DNA of 64,000 nt. Origin: Isoperla grammatica. Taxonomy: Eukaryota > Arthropoda > Insecta > Plecoptera > Perlodidae. The notes beneath the pieces are model-generated. The model made no database searches, was not told the origin of the DNA, and was given only the letters and a program-made list of their open reading frames with translations. Within the stretch, counting starts at the first letter, position 1, and every line of letters starts with the position of its first letter. The stretch lies in NCBI GenBank assembly GCA_945910005.1, contig OX246744.1, forward strand, positions 1,018,699 through 1,082,698, in the 5' to 3' direction. Positions 22,400 to 36,033 of the stretch are shown in pieces. Both the position numbers and the translations under genes were made by a program.

Positions 22400-24170
22400 T
22401 TTTCCAGACATTCGTACAACGTGATCATAACAATCTTATGCCGTTATAAGACGGTTCCATACTTCCATCAACGTAGTGAATTCAAGAAACAGCATATTAT
22501 GTCTTCAGTTCATTGTCAGACAGCTGAATAAAACTTATTTTACACCGTTTAAAAAAATATGAAGTTTAAAATGTAGATTGTAGACACATATTTACATTTT
22601 TGGAAAAAGATTGGGATATGGCCTTTATAATAATATACGTAATTACATTTACATGATTATTAATATCGAATTTCTAAATTCTTTTTCTAGGGTTGCAATT
22701 TTCTTCTAGCTATTCTAATCTGAACCTGAAAATCATTAGAAACTTGGGTAAATAATCTAAATTTACCAGAATGTATAATGCAGGTGTATCTTGTTTTCAT
22801 ATGCCCACATTTCTCGCTTTCCAGACTCTTCTTCTCTAAGTTCATGCAAGGTCGTAAGGATCTATTTCATCTTTAAGACTTGGACATCTCGTGAAATGTT
22901 ACCATTTTTGTTGCAGTGTTTCTTGGGAATGTTGAAAGCTCCCTGAACCTTGCTAGTTCTCCATTTTACATTATACATTCTATCTTTCAGATGCATCCTT
23001 ATAGTGGGACAATCAATGTAGAGTGAATGGTATCTTCATTTGTAATTAATAATCCGATAAAAAGTTGCTTTTAAATCCACACTCTTCCCATTTTCAATTC
23101 GATGTTAAAAGTTGCAAACTCATGCGGTTGAAATGTGAACTATAGAATGGGGTCGTGATCCCAGCACCCTGTGTGTATGATTTTAATGTTGAATATACAA
23201 AGGGGGATTTGATATTCTTGTGGACAAGCACTTGTTTTGTTAACTTTTGCGAATGAATATCTGTGCTAGATTTTTGATCAATGCTTTTCTTTTTTATCCT
23301 AATGACGTAACTTAGTGATTTTCAATAGTACAGCTTTGAATTTTGCTGGAATGCTCTCCCAGGCTGAGCCTTTTAGACTAGATGAATTGTATTGTAGCAT
23401 TTAAAATGCTTAAGCCTGAGGCCTGTGGTGCTAATAATAAAATTTGGGGGGACCCACTGTAGCGGGTTCTACCCCCTGGGGATTCATCCTCGCACCAAGT
23501 GTGAGGCAAGATGAGTGACAACTTTGAGCTGTGATATCATGTATGTAGGTTGCTCATGTTTTGGTCTACTGTGCCAACAATGCGTTTCCCTTTACCTATA
23601 AAAGTCTGTAAATGTGGCCTTTCTGTTTGTCACAGGACTGAATAAGGTTTGTGTGCTTTACTAGGTACTTAAACAAACAAACTTAACAAATAAAGATATT
23701 ATATTTTATCAATTATATAGCTAATAGGCCTACATCTCTAGTATATTTTATATTATATAAGGCTACAATTTGTTGTAAAGCTGGATTGTGTATATTTTTA
23801 ATTGTTATATTAATAAATAATAATAATAATAACAATATCAAGAAAACAATGTTATTTAGTCCCCATTTAATCCTTGGAACAGTGCCTGCACCAGATCATT
23901 ATACCCCCCCTCTTTCACATACTTGGAAACGATCCAGGGGCCAGGGGCCTAGCTCAGTTGTTATTATGTAACCGTGACATACAACACGCCGTGTAAAAAT
24001 TGTAAAGAAATCGATTTCAATAAGATTTTTAGAATCTCAAGTGCGTGGAAGTGTTTGGTTTGGTTTTTCTCTGCGCGCTTGCAATGATATTCTAAACTAC
24101 TGTTTGATTGATCATCAAGTGTTGCGGAGCTTGTTGGAAGGACACCTTCACACTCTTTCACAGTAGTAGT
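22400..24170. other. Intergenic DNA, no gene seen
   Basis: AT-rich sequence with a short (AAT)n run near 23,815-23,835. No splice-bounded coding stretch is recognisable. Confidence 0.5.
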
Positions 24171-24178
24171 AGTACTAG

Positions 24179-24712
<534 letters not shown>

Positions 24713-25595
24713 TAATGTGGACACATAGGGGCCCCGAGCAGATAGAGACCTGTTACTACCCCACTCTTCATGTTAATAAACCTTTCGTAACAAGGAACTG
24801 AGGAATTTGTTTCTTATTATGTTTACTTTCATATTTTTTGTTTTGGAACATATCTAATTACACACACGTCACATAATTAGGAGGGGATGGAGCTTCAAAC
24901 CATGTGAAAATAAAAACATCTACACTCTAGTAGTAAACAGTGCACTTCCGTTCTTGCACTAAACCCCCTTGTGCACCCCCACCATTGGGTAAGTGCAGCG
25001 GTGGCTCGTACATGGTCCGTGACGTCACGTGAATATTGCCTTGTAAAGCACTCTGGATACTCAGCATCCTGGAGGAATCTCTGGATAACTCCAAACATGA
25101 TCAGCACCTTCGTAAGTCGTAGCACAATGAACTATATTTATAATGTATTCATCTGCATACAATACATTATACTGGTCCCAAAACAACCTTACCAATGCGC
25201 TCGTCTTAGACGAGTGATTTTCGCCAATCAATTCGTCGCCAATCAGCGATCTCTATACTGATTGGCTACAAACACTCATCTGTAACGTAAGCTTTCTGTT
25301 AAGTTGTTTCCGGGCAAGTTTACAACAAAATATCATGTTAAATATTTATATAATCGAAATGTTCGAAAGTATAGGATCAATGTGGGACAAGGAGGGGGGG
25401 GGGGGGGGGGTAATTCATTCAATGCTCCGTTTGTGCCGGAATATCATTGCATTGGATGAACTAGCTGTTTATGTCGTTCTTAACGGATTATGTTAAACTT
25501 AAAAACCAAACAAATGGTTCCATATTATAAAAGAATTCATAGTCGGCCCCTACACCAAGGGGCGCCCATTGTTACCAAGGTAACAGTTGTTTTTT

Positions 25596-26518
25596 AATTA
25601 TCTAAAAATAAAAACGGAGGTAACCGTCCTACTTTGTAAGTTATTTCCGAGTGACAGCAAGTCTCTTGCGTTGTGTTGAGGCTTACAGTCGATCCATTGA
25701 TACTTCACTTATAATGATATTTGGCTGAAATTGACAACATACACTATAGTAAGTGTGCTTTTCAATTATCTAAAAATAAAAATGGAGGTAACCTTTCTAC
25801 TTTGTAAGTTATTTCCGAGTGACAGCAAGTCTCTTGCGTTGTGTTGAGGCTTAAATTCGATCCATTAAAACTTAACTTATAATGATATTTAGCTGTAATT
25901 GACAACATACACTATAGTAAGTGTGCTTATCATTAATCTAAAAATAAAAACGGAGGTAACCGTCCTACTTTTTGAGTTATTTCTTAGTGACAGCAAGTCT
26001 CTTGCGTTGTGTTGAGGCTTACAGTCGATCCATTGATACTTCACTAATAATGATATTTAGCTGAAATTGACAACATACACTATAGTAAGTGTGCTTATCA
26101 ATTATCTAAAAATAAAAATGGAGGTAACCGTCCTACTTTGTAAGTTATTTCCGAGTGACAGCAAGTCTCTTGCGTTGTGTTGAGGCTTAAATTCGATCCA
26201 TTGAAACTTTACTTAATAATTTTTGGCTGAAATTGACAACATACACTATAGTAAGTGTGCTTTTCAATTATCTAAAAATAAAAACGGAGGTAACCGGCCT
26301 ACTTTGTAAGTTACTTCCGTGTGACAGCAAGTCTCTTGCGTTGTGATACGAGGCTTAAAGTCGATCCATTAAAACTTACGTTAATGATTTTTGGCTGAAG
26401 TTGACAACATTCACTAAAGTAAGTGTGCTTTTCAATTATCTAAAAATAAAAACGGAGGTAACCGGCCTACTTTTTTAGTTATTTCCGAGTGACAGCAAGT
26501 CTCTTGCATTGTGTTAAG
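25596..26518 (+). repeat. Tandem array, ~167-bp unit, about 5.5 copies
   Basis: Each copy holds TATCTAAAAATAAAAACGGAGGTAACCG, GTGACAGCAAGTCTCTTGCG and TTGACAACATACACTATAGT. Starts lie near 25,596, 25,763, 25,930, 26,100, 26,265 and 26,430. The last copy is cut by the hAT-like element at 26,519. Confidence 0.9.
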
Positions 26519-27087
26519 CAGGCGCGGACTGGCTGGGGGGATGCCGGGATGCGATCGCATCCCGGGCCCCTGGACAAATCCGGGCCCTTTGGCAGTCCGG
26601 GCCCCCGGGCTGCCACCACAAAGTTCCTATGATGTAAATACTACTCTGTATATTGCGTAAAAAATCTTAACCCCCCCCCCCCCCCACTCTATAAGTATTA
26701 TTACGAAATACCGCGCGCCACGTGTCCGTGACTTGGTGACTAAGGGCCCCCCATCGCCCAGAAAACCTTGTCAAATCCACTCGCACGCTAGCATTTTGAG
26801 AGTGACAATATTTAGTACTTGTCAGTAACACTAATGACGTAGGCCTACCACGAATATCGTTTTCTTAAAATTTGAATAACACGCCCGGAAGAGCTACTGG
26901 AAGGATGACCTCTGTTAATCGCGCCCTAAACTCGCATTTTAGGCCATAACATTCAATGCAACCCCCACAAAAATGTTATTTGCCTCCGGCGGATGGGGTT
27001 CGCGTCAGACCCCAGCTGAGGCACGCCGCCTCGTGTGGGCACCCCTGAATCCCAGCATCCCGGTCCTTTTTGCCCAGTCCGCCCCTG
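26519..27087 (+). mobile_element. hAT-like non-autonomous element, copy A
   Basis: Ends are inverted: CAGGCGCGGACTGGC at the left and GCCCAGTCCGCCCCTG at the right. CAGGGGCGGACTGG-type ends are typical of hAT-superfamily elements. It is 569 bp, non-coding, and contains a C-run (26,671-26,685). It breaks into the 167-bp array. I see no matching 8-bp target duplication. Confidence 0.65.
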
Positions 27088-27094
27088 GAAACTA

Positions 27095-27685
27095 GAATAG
27101 GCACCCAATAGTATAGGTTCCTAGAGAGGGTCTGTAAGTGATCACAAATACGCGTCCGTTTCGCTCTAACTTTAAAAGTTTAAGAGATATGCACGAAAAA
27201 CGCTTCTAGAAGAACCAAGCCTGAGCACCCAATGGTGCTATATAGGTCTGTAAGTGATCACAAATACGCGTCCGTTTCGCTCTAACTTTAAAAGTTTAAG
27301 AGATATGCACGAAAAACGCTTCTAGAAGAACCAAGCCTGAGCACCCAATGGTGCTATATAGGTCTGTAAGTGATCACAAATACGCGTCCGTTTCGCTCTA
27401 ACTTTAATAGTTTAAGAGATATGCACGAAAAACGCTTCTAGAAGAACCAAGCCTGAGCACCCAATGGTGTTATATGGGTTCCTAGAGAGGGTCTGTAAGT
27501 GATCACAAATACGCGTCCGTTTCGCTTTTACTTTAATAGTTTAGGAGATATACACGAAAAACTCTTCTAGGAGAAACTAGCCTAGCCACCCAATAGTGTT
27601 ATAATATGGGTTCCTAGAGAGGGTTTGACAGTGACCACAAATTCGCGTCCGTTTCGCCCTAACTTTAAGGACAGGAAGTCTGGGT
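27095..27685 (+). repeat. Tandem array, 116-128 bp unit, about 5 copies
   Basis: Units contain GTCTGTAAGTGATCACAAAT, CGCGTCCGTTTCGC and CACGAAAAACGCTTCTAG. Some have an extra GTTCCTAGAGAGG block, which accounts for the two unit lengths. It lies between two inverted hAT-like copies. Confidence 0.85.
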
Positions 27686-27687
27686 TA

Positions 27688-28566
27688 CTGGGGCGGACTG
27701 GGATAAAAACTCCCGGGATGCTGGGTTTCGGTGTGGCGTGGTGCAGCTGGGGTCTGGGGCGAAGCCCCAGCCGCCGTTGGCAAATACTTCAAAGACAACA
27801 ACATTTTTGGGGTTGTATTGAATTTTATGTTCTAAAGTGCGATTTTAGGGCATGATTAACAGAGGCCATGCTACCAGTAGCAAAATAATTTCAATTATAT
27901 TCAATTAATTACATTGAATATTTACAATAAATTCAATTGTAACGCTATGGATTATTTAGGTAATATAATTATTATTGGGTTAATAGATAATTTGTTGCAG
28001 TAATTGAGTACATTCTTAACCTACTTATAATGTCATTGTTTTCATATTTCGCAGTAGTTGTATAGACATATTGATAGCTTGCAATGCTGAGCTTGCAGTT
28101 ACAACACACGGTGTGCACATGAACTGGGTTGCTGAGCTCAGCTTGTGTGGGCAATAATTTGAAATGTAATGTGAGAGAGGTGAAGTGAAGGAGTTGATTT
28201 TGAGGGCTACACCATGGTGCATCTCGCTGGTCAGGTCTATGATTTATGTAAGTAAAGGGTTGCCTTATATTATTCTGTGTTATACTTGTGATGTGAAATA
28301 AATGAGTATTTAGTACTACATGAAACTACATAGAGTCTTCTCACTAATTCTCCATTGATTCTCCCTGGAAAACACCCTGAATCCATGTGCCCAATTCGGC
28401 CTGGGTTACACAATTATAATTTCAAAATAATACTTATACTGGGGTTAAGATTTTTTCAGCAATATACAGAGTAATTACATCATAGGAACTTTTTGGTGGT
28501 ATCCGGGGGGCTCGGACAGCCAAAGGGCCCAGATTTGCCCAGTGGCCCGGGATGCGATTGCGATTT
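27688..28566 (-). mobile_element. hAT-like non-autonomous element, copy B (inverted, decayed)
   Basis: It reads as the reverse complement of copy A: GGGGCGGACTGGGAT and GTGCAGCTGGGGTCTG at the left, GTTAAGATTTTTT..CAATATACAGAGTA and AAAGGGCCCAGATTTG at the right. It has extra AT-rich internal sequence, and its right terminus is degraded (ends near GATGCGATTGCG). Confidence 0.65.
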
Positions 28567-28569
28567 AAG

Positions 28570-29520
28570 TCCCAACTTAGGAGTTCGACGAGCCTTCGCT
28601 AGGTGGAGATCAAGTAGACCTTGTGTCGAACTGCCAGTTTCGTTTTACTAAAGCTCCCTGAGTTTGACGCAATTATTCCGCTAGGAGTACTCCGCAAGGA
28701 GTAAATCCAGTTGACCTTGAGTTTAACGATAACCAATCAAGTAAGCAGTGATTTTAAACAATTGTGACGTGTGGAGAGTTTTTGTCTCAGCCCGCTGTAA
28801 ACATATGAGTCTCAATTAACCAACAAGTGTAGCACAGATCAACACGCTGACAGTGATCAACGTGTTAAAGTCAAGATACTGGAGCAATTGGACCCACCTA
28901 TGCTGAAACTCTGGCACAATCTCTGGTGAGCTTCAACTGTGTTTGACAGGCGTCATCGTGCAAGCTTAACTTGACGTCAATCAAGTTGACTGTTCAAATT
29001 CATCTGATGTTTTCTTTATGCAGAGACCACAAACTTTGACTGTGACTTATAGAATAACATGTTTGTTTATATGCAGAACCGTGTATTGGAATTTGAGTCT
29101 CCACAAGAAAAATACTGAAGATAATTCCAATGTTGCTTCCATGACCGACTGGACAGCTATCTAGCGGGAGTTTTGTCAACTTCTTATGACACCTTGTTCC
29201 TGACTTTCAAGGTCGGTAAATTTGTTAGCGGAGTTGCATCAAACTAGCTAGTAATTAGTGTAATGAACCTCCACTAGGGGGGACAAGGCACTTCGACGAG
29301 CCTCCGCCAGGGGATTAAGAGGACCGAGAATAATTGTGTTGAAAAATTTAGGAATTTTGTTCAAGGTGACAAAATTAAATGTCAGTATAAATGACGGCTT
29401 TGGTTTCCAGAACATTATGAAAACTTATCATTAGCCAATATAATTTGCATACTTCAAAAATCTCATCATCCTGATGAATCTGATTAATATCGTAAAGTCC
29501 ATATAATATGTAAGTGATTA
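28570..29520. other. Intergenic DNA with a recurring GTTCGACGAGCC motif
   Basis: GTTCGACGAGCCTTCGCTAG and GAGATCAAGTAGACC near 28,585-28,620, and CTTCGACGAGCCTCCGCCAG near 29,292, resemble segments in the 39,640-39,910 intron. It is an unnamed interspersed repeat. No exon is seen. Confidence 0.4.
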
Positions 29521-29527
29521 TGTATTA

Positions 29528-30353
29528 TGCTGGGTTCTCATGCCTCGACGCTATACGCTGCGTACGACGTTTTTACGTCGCGTTGAATTTGAGGCGTTCA
29601 CATGCCATTGCTCCTGCGCGGCGTAAACGCGTTTGTGTTCTTGCTGCGCACCGTCATATGACAGATGTTTTGGCGCGATTTATGCTATCCGGGAAATCAT
29701 GGTGTTGACAAGACGAGCTATACGTACCTAATAAGGAAAGCTAAAGCCACGTGTAGGTACCATTGTAGGAAGATTAAATTATTTGAGAATGGTTCTACTG
29801 GTTATTAGTATGCGCCTACTAGCTTAGGTCACAATTTCTACGTTTGCCGTGTGTAGGCCTAGGCTTATCCAGATGTAGGCCTAGGGCATGTTGAAATTAG
29901 GTAGGTTATGGTGTGCCTAGGCTATGTTGAGAAATAGGCCTAGTTCAAAAACATCAGTATTACCACTAATTTGCAACTCCTGCTATATTGCAAACCATGC
30001 ACTCTCTTTAATACGATTAATCTTATAATCTTTGCTACGCGTATTGTAGAAGCAGGGAAATCTTTGAACGGCGGCACAAAAAAGTTCCAGCACGGCGTCT
30101 GACATTTTTTCGTAGTGAATGTTTACATAGAGAAATAAAACAAATGTTTATGTTGGAACGTAGCCTTCTCGAACGGAAATTCAGCAAATTCGATGTATTT
30201 GCAAGGCGGTGAAGCTTTACGTCGGCGTTAACAATAGAAATGGAATCTAAAATTTAACGTCGTCAAAAGGGGAGGAGTCGCGTAAGTCGTTACGATGTCT
30301 GATTGGTTAACGTCGTTACGCGATACGCTGCGTTGGACCATGAGAACCCAGCA
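29528..30353. mobile_element. PIF/Harbinger-like non-autonomous element
   Basis: The element begins TGCTGGGTTCTCATG and ends CATGAGAACCCAGCA (15-bp inverted ends). It is flanked on both sides by TTA, the 3-bp target duplication typical of PIF/Harbinger elements. Subterminal ATACGCTGCG also recurs inverted. It is 826 bp with no transposase. It ends about 150 bp before the nardilysin start codon, so it may supply promoter or 5' UTR sequence. Confidence 0.75.
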
Positions 30354-30505
30354 TTAGTGTGATAGTTCGTTTTTTATGTTGATTTCTTTAAATTAAATGT
30401 AATTTTTACCGTTTCATTTCCAGTATTAGGTCGATCAACGCCAGTAGCCTACGAATCAGTTTTTATAAACATCGTTTAATCCTTCTCAACTCGTGAACTA
30501 TCGAG

Positions 30506-33500
30506 ATGTATCGTGACGATGATCACCCCGAGCGGGACCGTGAGGGTGATGAACCCCCCTTGCGATCACGTCCTCACCAGCATAGGATGAGGACGATCCC
30601 TCTAGAAGATCTGGAAGAGGATGTTCCTCCAACGACAACGAATCATTCAGACAATATCGAGCTAACAAGCTCTTTGGAATCCGTCTCCCAAGAGCTTTGT
30701 TCAACAGAAAGATCATTACAAAACGCAAAAAGCTCTTTGGAATCCGTCTCCCAAGAGCTTTGTCCAACAACAGACAAAGCGCACCAGAGCGCAAGCAACT
30801 CTTTGGAATCCGTCTCACAAGAGCTTTGGCCAACAGACAGACCGATACAAAACGTAAGAAACTCTTTAGAACTCGTCTCCCAAGAGCTTTATCCAACAGA
30901 AAGATCGATGCAAAATGAAAGAAACTCTTTGGAATCCGTCTCCCAAGAGCTTTATTCAAGAGAAAGATCGATACAAAACGCAAGAAATTCTTTGGAATCC
31001 GTCTCCCAAGAGCTTTATCCAAAAGAAAGATCGATACAAAACGCAAGAAACTCTTTGGAATCCGTCTCCCAAAAGCTTTGTCCAACAAGAGACAGAACGC
31101 ACCAGAGCGCAAGCAACTCTTTGGAATCCGTCTCACAAGAGCTTTGGCCAACAGACAGATCGATACAGGACGCAAACAACTCTTTGGCATCCGTCTCACA
31201 AGAGCTTTGTCCAACAGACAGAACGCACCAGAGCGCAAGCAACTCTTTAGAATCCGTCTCACAAGAGCTTTGTCCAACAGAAATATCGATACAAAACGCA
31301 AGAAACTCTTTGGAATCCGTCTCCCAAGAGCTTTCACCAACAGACAGAACGCACCAGAGCGCAAGAAACTCTTTGGAATCCGTCTCACAAGAGCTTTGTA
31401 TTACAAACAGGTCTATGCAAAACGCAAGAAACTCTTTGGGATCCGTCTCACAAGAGCTTTGGCAAACAGACATAACGAAACAGCTCGCAAGAAAGCGCCC
31501 GGCATTCTTTCAATCACCTCAAGTGATGCCGATCTGTTTCACACGAAACTATTCGAACGTCGACGAGGTTTCGTCCGCGGAGAGTTGGGAGGACGATGTG
31601 TCTTACACCCCGGAGAGTGATTGGAAGTGTGACAGCGACAAGTCACTGCTGGGCTCCAGCCGCGCGCAAAGGGAACCGCGTAAGCGGGTGTCGTTTGCAG
31701 ACGACTTGCCCACGCTAGCAGGTTGGCGAAAGTTGGAACAAGTGGTGGAAGACGAGGAGAAGGAAACCCGGTCCCACTATCCGCTTGAAACGAGCGACGA
31801 ATCTGTAGACGCTGAGGCGCGAGGGTCGCCGACAAGTGGCGCGCTCGTCTCTCGCAACAGGAGTCCGACGTACCAACCGTCGATATATCTCTACGACGAC
31901 GACGCGATCTATCGATCGTACGACGACGACGACGATGAGATGTATCGACCGTCCGATGAAGAAGTGATCTATCGAACCTACGACGAAGATGCGTTCTATC
32001 GACCGTCCGATGAAGAAGTAAACTATCGAACCTACGACGAAGATGCGATCTATCGACCCTACGACGACGACGACGACGATGTGAACTGGTCACGTGACGG
32101 AATGTTTGTTGGGAGCGGCTCGAACTCGCAGTTCTACGGACGCGAATACATGGCGTCGCCTTCTCTCACGCACCACGCGTCTCCCTTCGACCTGTCGCGT
32201 CCGACGGACTACGCGACCTTCGAGAACTATCGCATACCCGGTGAACCTCGGCTCGAGGGTTTCACGAGGGACGAGACAAGGATTTGGGAAGGCTACGGAC
32301 ACCGGGCATCGAACCCGGCGCGAGACGGACGCTACGCACTACCACGTTGGCCGCACGACTTGCGGTCGAGTACCGAACTGTTGGACCCGTACGTTGAACG
32401 CAGCCGCTCCGACACGCGGCTTAGACGCTACGACAATGTGCCGCCCTCGAAGACCTCGTTCGACGTGTGGCAGCGCCCTAGCGAAGGCGGTGTCTACGCG
32501 TCGACGTCGCGCGCCGTGTTTCCGCTACACTCGTGCGACTCGCGCAACAGCTTCAGTATCCGGCTCGACCGGAAGACACCGCCACCGGATGTTGCACCGA
32601 GGGGTGTCCACGCCTCGCTCGGCATCATCGACGAGAGTCTCGAGGAAGATGTTTCGAACGATTTTCTACCGGATTGTGAAAGTAGTGACGTCATCTTCGT
32701 CGAGAGGAAGCGAGCGGAGAAGTTTCCCGCCGTCGTCGCGTCCAGTACGGAGGTGGTGGTAGCGACGCCGTCCTCGTACCCCAGCGACGAGTACGTAGTC
32801 GCGGACGTGCCGAGTCCCTCGCGGCTCGGTAGGGACAGCGATGACGTCGTCTACGTTGAACGGAATGCGCCCGACGAATATCTCGCGACACGCGGCAACC
32901 AGCGGGTAATAAGATTGAATTCGCCGCCGTTTTCATATTACAACCGCGAAGGAAATCGAACGGGTAGATATCTTGAACGAAGCCGTCGTGAACCGTTATA
33001 TTCACTGAAAGGTAACTCTCGAGAACGATTCCATTTACCACGTCAAGTAAACACCCGTGTTTACAACCCTCGGTCACTCTATTATGATAGTGGAACGTTA
33101 ATTCCATCGACCAGAGGTAGAACCGCTGGCGCGTATTATAAATCGGTGAATCAACGATCCCGAGACGAACCAAGCGATGTCGACTTATCGAACGGACCGA
33201 GTTCACGCCGAGCACGAACGGTGGGCGTCCAAACGCCGGACAGTGCAGCAACGATAGCGGCGGAAACGTCTTCCGTCAACGTCCTCCGCGCTGACGACTC
33301 CTCGTCGACGACGAGACCCGACAAGTCGATCATCCCGCTGACGAGGGAAGCGCAACAGGTGCCCGCGTTGCTGCCGGTGCACGAGACACGTTGGTGGAAC
33401 CGGCCGCGTGACGCGTGGGACGTGTACCACTACGCGGACGACGCGGGCGTGTCCTTCAGGGACGCCGTGCTCGACGGATCGTGGTCGAGCGTAGCCAGCC

Positions 33501-36033
33501 AATCGGAGAGCTCGACGCAACAGCTCGCGCGGTACGACTCTCTCACGTCACTGTACGTTCCCCTGGCGAGGGAGCGCGCGCACACCCGCTTGTCCACGAG
33601 TAATACGGACGTCTCGAGCAGCTACCGCGGAGGTCTGATGTTGCCGCGTAGTGCCGCGGTAGCAGCACCTATCCTGATGCCCGACGCAAACACCTTGTTG
33701 GGCTGCATCAATCAGACGCGCGCGTTGGACGCTCAAAGCGGAAGCGACGACGAGGACATCTTCGGTTTCATCGGAGAGATCAAGAGGACACATCACCGTG
33801 CGGCGACACCTGTTGGTCAACGTGCAACAGGTGGCCTTGAAGGATACCTCGACGAAGATACGTCACTAGAGTCGTCCTCGATCCAGATGAAAGATCGTCA
33901 AACTTTGGGCGAGATTTCTATGGATAGCATAAATAATGACGGTTCTGCATTTGACTTGGATGAAGGAAGGGAACGTGATAGTTTGCGTTTTGATCAAATG
34001 ATGGCGTCGACAAATCCAACGGGCATTTCCGAAGAAAGTGTGGAGGGTCTTGAAAGTGACATATCGCTTGAGACAAAGCCCGATGATTTGATGTCTTACA
34101 AGACTCTCAAAGTGTCTGACAAGCACTTGTACGACCGACACGATGTCGTAAACGAAAGTAGCGATCTACTGTGCTATGATGTAGTCAGCGACTCTTCGAA
34201 TCTTATTGCCGAGTCCGATTGTAGCGTCCAGAGTATTGAGAGCGATGCTATCGCTTTGCATGAGACCAAAACAGAAAGTTTTACACCTTACACGGCAACA
34301 GTGGGCTCTTCAGAAGTTCTATTTGACTACAATCAAAGTGTGGAGGCCATTGAGAGTGATACTATAGCTTTGCATGAGACCAAAACAGAAAGTTTTACAC
34401 CTTACACGGCAACAGTGGGCTCTTCAGAAGTTCTATTTGACTACAATCAAAGTGTGGAGGCCATTGAGAGCAATACTATAGCTTTGCATGAGACCAAAAC
34501 AGACAGTTTTACACCTAATGAGTCAAAAGTGGGCTCTGCAGACATTCAATTCGACTATGATCAAAGTGTGGAGGCCATTGAGAGCAATACTATAGCTTTG
34601 CATGAGACCAAAACAGACAGTTTTACACCTGAGTCAAAAGTGGGCTCTGCAGACATTCAATTCGACTATGATCAAAGTGTAGAGGCCATTGAGAGTGATG
34701 CTATAGCTTTGCATGAGACAAAAACAGACAGTTTTACACCTAATGAGTCAAAAGTGGACTCTTCAGACATTCAATTCGACTATGATCAAAGTGTGGAGGC
34801 TATTCAAAGTGATAGCATGCTGTTGCTCAAGACAAATACTGACAGCTTAACGAATTATATCACGAAACATGCTTCGCCAAATGAAATGGACGTGCCCGGT
34901 CCGAGTGTAGATAATCTTGGGAGTAAAGTGTCGCTAGATGGTAAGATAGAACCTGAAGATTCTGATAAACTTGATATTATTTCGTTGAAAACAAAACTTC
35001 AATCTTTGGACAAGATCTCGTACGAAAAGCAGAATATTCAACGCACCTTCGCTCAAGCAAACGAAAGTAGTAAGCTTCTATATAACGATCTAGATAGCGA
35101 GTCTTCGAATATTCTCGTCGATCATAGTCTGGAGAGTGTCGAGAGTAGCGATATATCGTCGCAGGAGAGCAAGATCGATAACTCGACGTCATACAAGTCG
35201 AGAGTGGGTGCTCTAAATGTGATAGTCGAATCCGATCAGAGTATCGAGACTATTGGAAGCGGTGAAGATCTCGAGGCAAAGTCCGACAGTTTGATGTCTT
35301 ACCTAGAAGATCCATATCCTGCAACTCCAGACAGGCGATCTTCGTACGACAAACGAAATATCCATGGTGCTCGTTTAGATGATCCTCTTGCACTACAGAA
35401 GGGCGTAGAAGATAGCGTGGAGAGTGTTGAGAGTAGTAAATTGATCGAGATTGAAAAATCAGCATCTAGCATGATAGAATCTGAGAATGTTGATCGTATG
35501 GAATCTGATATGGTGCCCATTGATCTTGTAGCGGAAAGCTACGACGATTTCATCGAACCCTCACGCCTATCGGGACTCACCAGTCAGGATGAGCTGTCTC
35601 ATCAGGTCGGTTATCCATTGGTCGAGAGATCAGGCGAGGTCACAGCAACGCAACCACTCGAGAGCCAAGAGGATCTAGTGACGTCATTGGAGAGTACGGA
35701 CAAGGGACACCCTACAGGTGTCTCCTCAAAGTCTCCTCGCGTCCGAGGTAGGAAGTCTACTTCGTCTACCGAGTTGATTCCTTCAGGTAGCCGCGAGATC
35801 AACAGGTCTGTGAGTCAGACGGTGCTCAACATGAGGTTGCCGGTCTTCCCGTGGAGGTTCGAGCAGCGAGGCGAGGGGACGGAGGACGGAAACGACATGG
35901 AAGCAGCCGACAAGGTCGAGGAACCGAAACGGACGCTTAGAGAGAATCTGACGCACAGAGGCGGCGTCAAGAGTGCGCAGGTGGAATACTATGGTGTTCC
36001 GAAGAAGGCAATGTCGGACAAAAAGCAATACAG
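30506..36033 (+). CDS. NRDC: Nardilysin exon 1: ~1,842-residue low-complexity extension
   Basis: One uninterrupted frame with no signal peptide. Residues ~50-330 are 13 copies of a 21-22-residue repeat (SLESVSQELCPTDRTHQSAS and variants). Residues ~455-530 are Asp/Glu/Tyr-rich (IYRPSDEEV.YRTYDED). The next ~700 residues are Arg/Ser/Asp/Tyr-rich and disordered. Residues ~1230-1450 hold six copies of a ~38-residue repeat (SVEAIESDTIALHETKT...FDY.Q). The end (VPKKAMSDKKQYR) joins exon 2 (SLMRLVNGIKVLLIED) in the way nardilysins enter their first M16 domain, and the phase matches. This makes it part of the same protein rather than a separate gene. Confidence 0.75.

Noticed and set aside
30498..31388. 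A 296-codon minus-strand frame opposite nardilysin exon 1
   Set aside because: The 63-66 bp coding repeat keeps several frames open on both strands. The plus frame continues for 5.5 kb and joins a conserved enzyme, so the minus frame is a shadow.
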